NCBI GenBank assembly: GCA_023475455.1
Contig: JAMCVR010000078.1
Coordinates: forward strand, 1 to 8,098
Length of the DNA: 8,098 nt
Source of the DNA: Thermoplasmatota archaeon
GTDB lineage: Bacteria; Pseudomonadota; Gammaproteobacteria; Burkholderiales; Thiobacillaceae
Direction of reading: 5' to 3'
Position 1 is the first letter of the stretch; each line of letters starts with the position of its first letter. The notes under the pieces are model-generated. The model searched no databases. It was not told the origin of the DNA and saw nothing but the letters and a program-made list of their open reading frames with translations. The position numbers were made by a program, and so were the translations under genes. Positions 6,869-8,098 of the stretch are shown one piece after another.

Positions 6869-8098
6869 TCATCCGACCTGGAGGGTCGCTTTCTGGATCA
6901 GGTTGTGGTGGTAGCCCGCGGGATTCAGGATCAGCTCGGCGGTCTGGGTCTGCCCGATGCGGTTGGAAGCCTTGGCCATCACCGTCACCTTGCCGCGCCG
7001 CGCCGGCTTGAACCGATACGACCATAGTCGCCACGAGAAACGGCCGACGTCCTGGCCCAAGGTCGCCGGCCGCCAGGACTGTCCTTCGTCGAGGGAGACC
7101 TCCACCGTCCGGATGCCATAGCCTCCGTCCCAGGCCACGCCTTTCACGTCCACCGACTGGCCGGGCCGGAAGCGCTGGCCTTCCTCGATATTGGTGATGA
7201 GCGAGTTGACCACCATGTCGGTGATCGGCGTGTTGACCGCCGTTTCCTGCGTGATGAAGCGATCCACATTCGGAAACTTGCCGAGCGGGATGCGGTAGGC
7301 GGGCTTCATCCAGAAGCCCTCGAACGGCTTGGCGACCACGTCGATGCTCATCAACTGCTTCACCCAATAGGTCGCGGCCCAGCCGGGCACCACCAGCCGC
7401 GCCGGAAAACCGTTCCAGTGGGGCAGGGGCGCGCTGTTCATCTCGAAGGCGATCAGCGTGTTCTCGTCGAGCGCCTTCCACATCGGCAGGCTTTTCACGA
7501 AATCCGGCGTCTTGTACGCGGCGATGCCGGAATCCGCGCCGTCGAACACCACCTCCAGCGCCTCCTTCCTGACGCCGGCCTTGTTGAGCACGTCGCGCAG
7601 CCGCACCCCGACCCAGCGCGCATTGCCCATGGCGCCGTTCCCCCATTCGATGCCCGGCACGTGCGGCTGGAACAGCCCGCGCCGGTTGCCGGCGCACATG
7701 CACAGCGCCGGCAGCTCCACCCGCTCGAAGCCGCGCTTGAGATCGTCCAGGCTCAGCTCCATGGGCTTTTGCAATGCCTCGCCGCCGATCCTGAGCTTCC
7801 ACGACTCTGCCGCGACCTCGGGAATATTGACGATGTGGTAGCGCACGAAGAAGGCGTCGTTGGGCGTATACAGATCGTTGAAATACGCCACCGGCGTTTC
7901 GTAGTTGGGTGGGCGGAAAGTGCGTTTGATGAGGGGTTTCTTCCCCGGCAAGGCATCCAGGAACGAGGCTTCCAAGGTCGCCGGCCGCCAGGACTGTCCT
8001 TCGTCGAGGGAGACCTCCACCGTCCGGATGCCATAGCCTCCGTCCCAGGCCACGCCTTTCACGTCCACCGACTGGCCGGGCCGGAAGCGCTGGCCTTC
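6869..8098 (-). CDS. sorA: Sulfite dehydrogenase molybdopterin subunit, partial, with a displaced duplicate segment
   Basis: SorA oxidises sulfite to sulfate at a molybdenum cofactor in the periplasm. The frame is open to the right edge, giving 409 visible residues. Residues 43-409 are a normal SorA lacking only its extreme N-terminus: FFVRYH with Arg86 and His88, the cofactor motif CMCAGNRRG with probable Mo ligand Cys135 and Arg140, Tyr268, and a C-terminal dimerisation domain from about 305 ending near NPAGYHHN (392-399). The spacing of Arg86, His88, Cys135 and Arg140 agrees with the Starkeya novella active-site residues as I remember them (55, 57, 104, 109). Residues 1-42 are not N-terminal sequence: they repeat the C-terminal domain segment (about 304-345) and are joined in frame at Glu43. 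The signal peptide must lie beyond the window. The gene ends with TGA at 6869-6871. Confidence 0.88.
   Translation of the reverse strand, partial: EGQRFRPGQSVDVKGVAWDGGYGIRTVEVSLDEGQSWRPATLEASFLDALPGKKPLIKRTFRPPNYETPVAYFNDLYTPNDAFFVRYHIVNIPEVAAESWKLRIGGEALQKPMELSLDDLKRGFERVELPALCMCAGNRRGLFQPHVPGIEWGNGAMGNARWVGVRLRDVLNKAGVRKEALEVVFDGADSGIAAYKTPDFVKSLPMWKALDENTLIAFEMNSAPLPHWNGFPARLVVPGWAATYWVKQLMSIDVVAKPFEGFWMKPAYRIPLGKFPNVDRFITQETAVNTPITDMVVNSLITNIEEGQRFRPGQSVDVKGVAWDGGYGIRTVEVSLDEGQSWRPATLGQDVGRFSWRLWSYRFKPARRGKVTVMAKASNRIGQTQTAELILNPAGYHHNLIQKATLQVG
7057..8098. repeat. Tandem duplication with a 915-bp period inside sorA (second copy runs off the window)
   Basis: Bases 7057-7183 are identical to 7972-8098 (127 bp), and the match continues to the window edge. 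It stops on the left at 7056 (C) against 7971 (T). The period of 915 bp is 305 codons, so the sorA frame is kept across the junction, where a C-terminal segment ending SWRPATL is joined to the near-N-terminal EASFLDALPG. If the pattern follows the other two repeats, a full second 915-bp unit lies beyond 8098; the far junction cannot be seen. Confidence 0.9.

Overview
The window is a high-GC stretch, probably from a proteobacterium that oxidises reduced sulfur compounds (beta- or gamma-like). The pointers are a SorAB-type sulfite dehydrogenase, a proteobacterial thymidine/AMP-phosphorylase family enzyme and an IS4-family transposase. This placement is inference from gene content, not a phylogenetic result.

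Layout. Positions 1-396 (+) hold the C-terminal end of an IS4-type transposase. Everything else is on the minus strand and reads right to left as one colinear run: sorA (runs off the right edge), sorB (16 bp gap), a thymidine/AMP phosphorylase-family gene (about 31 bp gap), a 36-codon small ORF with a good ribosome-binding site that bridges it to the next gene by ATGA and GTGA overlaps, an alpha-glucan phosphorylase (glgP), a Tat-exported protein with four [4Fe-4S] clusters, and a YHS-domain protein (ATGA overlap). No stretch over 300 bases lacks a gene. The longest gaps are 73 bp (2320-2392) and 67 bp (397-463).

The most striking feature is three tandem duplications, exact as far as I compared them, with periods of 642, 738 and 915 bp, all divisible by three. 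The first (901-2184) repeats the 3' four-fifths of the Fe-S gene plus the first 14 codons of the YHS gene, leaving one intact copy of each gene and a headless Fe-S pseudo-copy between them. The second (2890-4365) repeats 246 residues inside GlgP, with a shared 12-bp sequence at the junctions. The third starts at 7057, repeats from 7972 and leaves the window; it would repeat 305 residues inside SorA. Three perfect in-phase duplications in 8 kb may be an assembly artefact. If they are real, they are very recent and would distort two enzymes.

Function. SorAB oxidises sulfite to sulfate in the periplasm and passes electrons to cytochrome c. The two cytoplasmic phosphorylases each use phosphate to release a sugar phosphate, from a nucleoside or nucleotide and from a glucan. 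The exported Fe-S protein resembles DsrO and other electron-transfer subunits of the molybdoenzyme class, but no catalytic or NrfD-type membrane partner is visible; it is followed by a YHS protein with a possible degenerate metal-associated domain. I see no CRISPR array, tRNA, rRNA or defence system.
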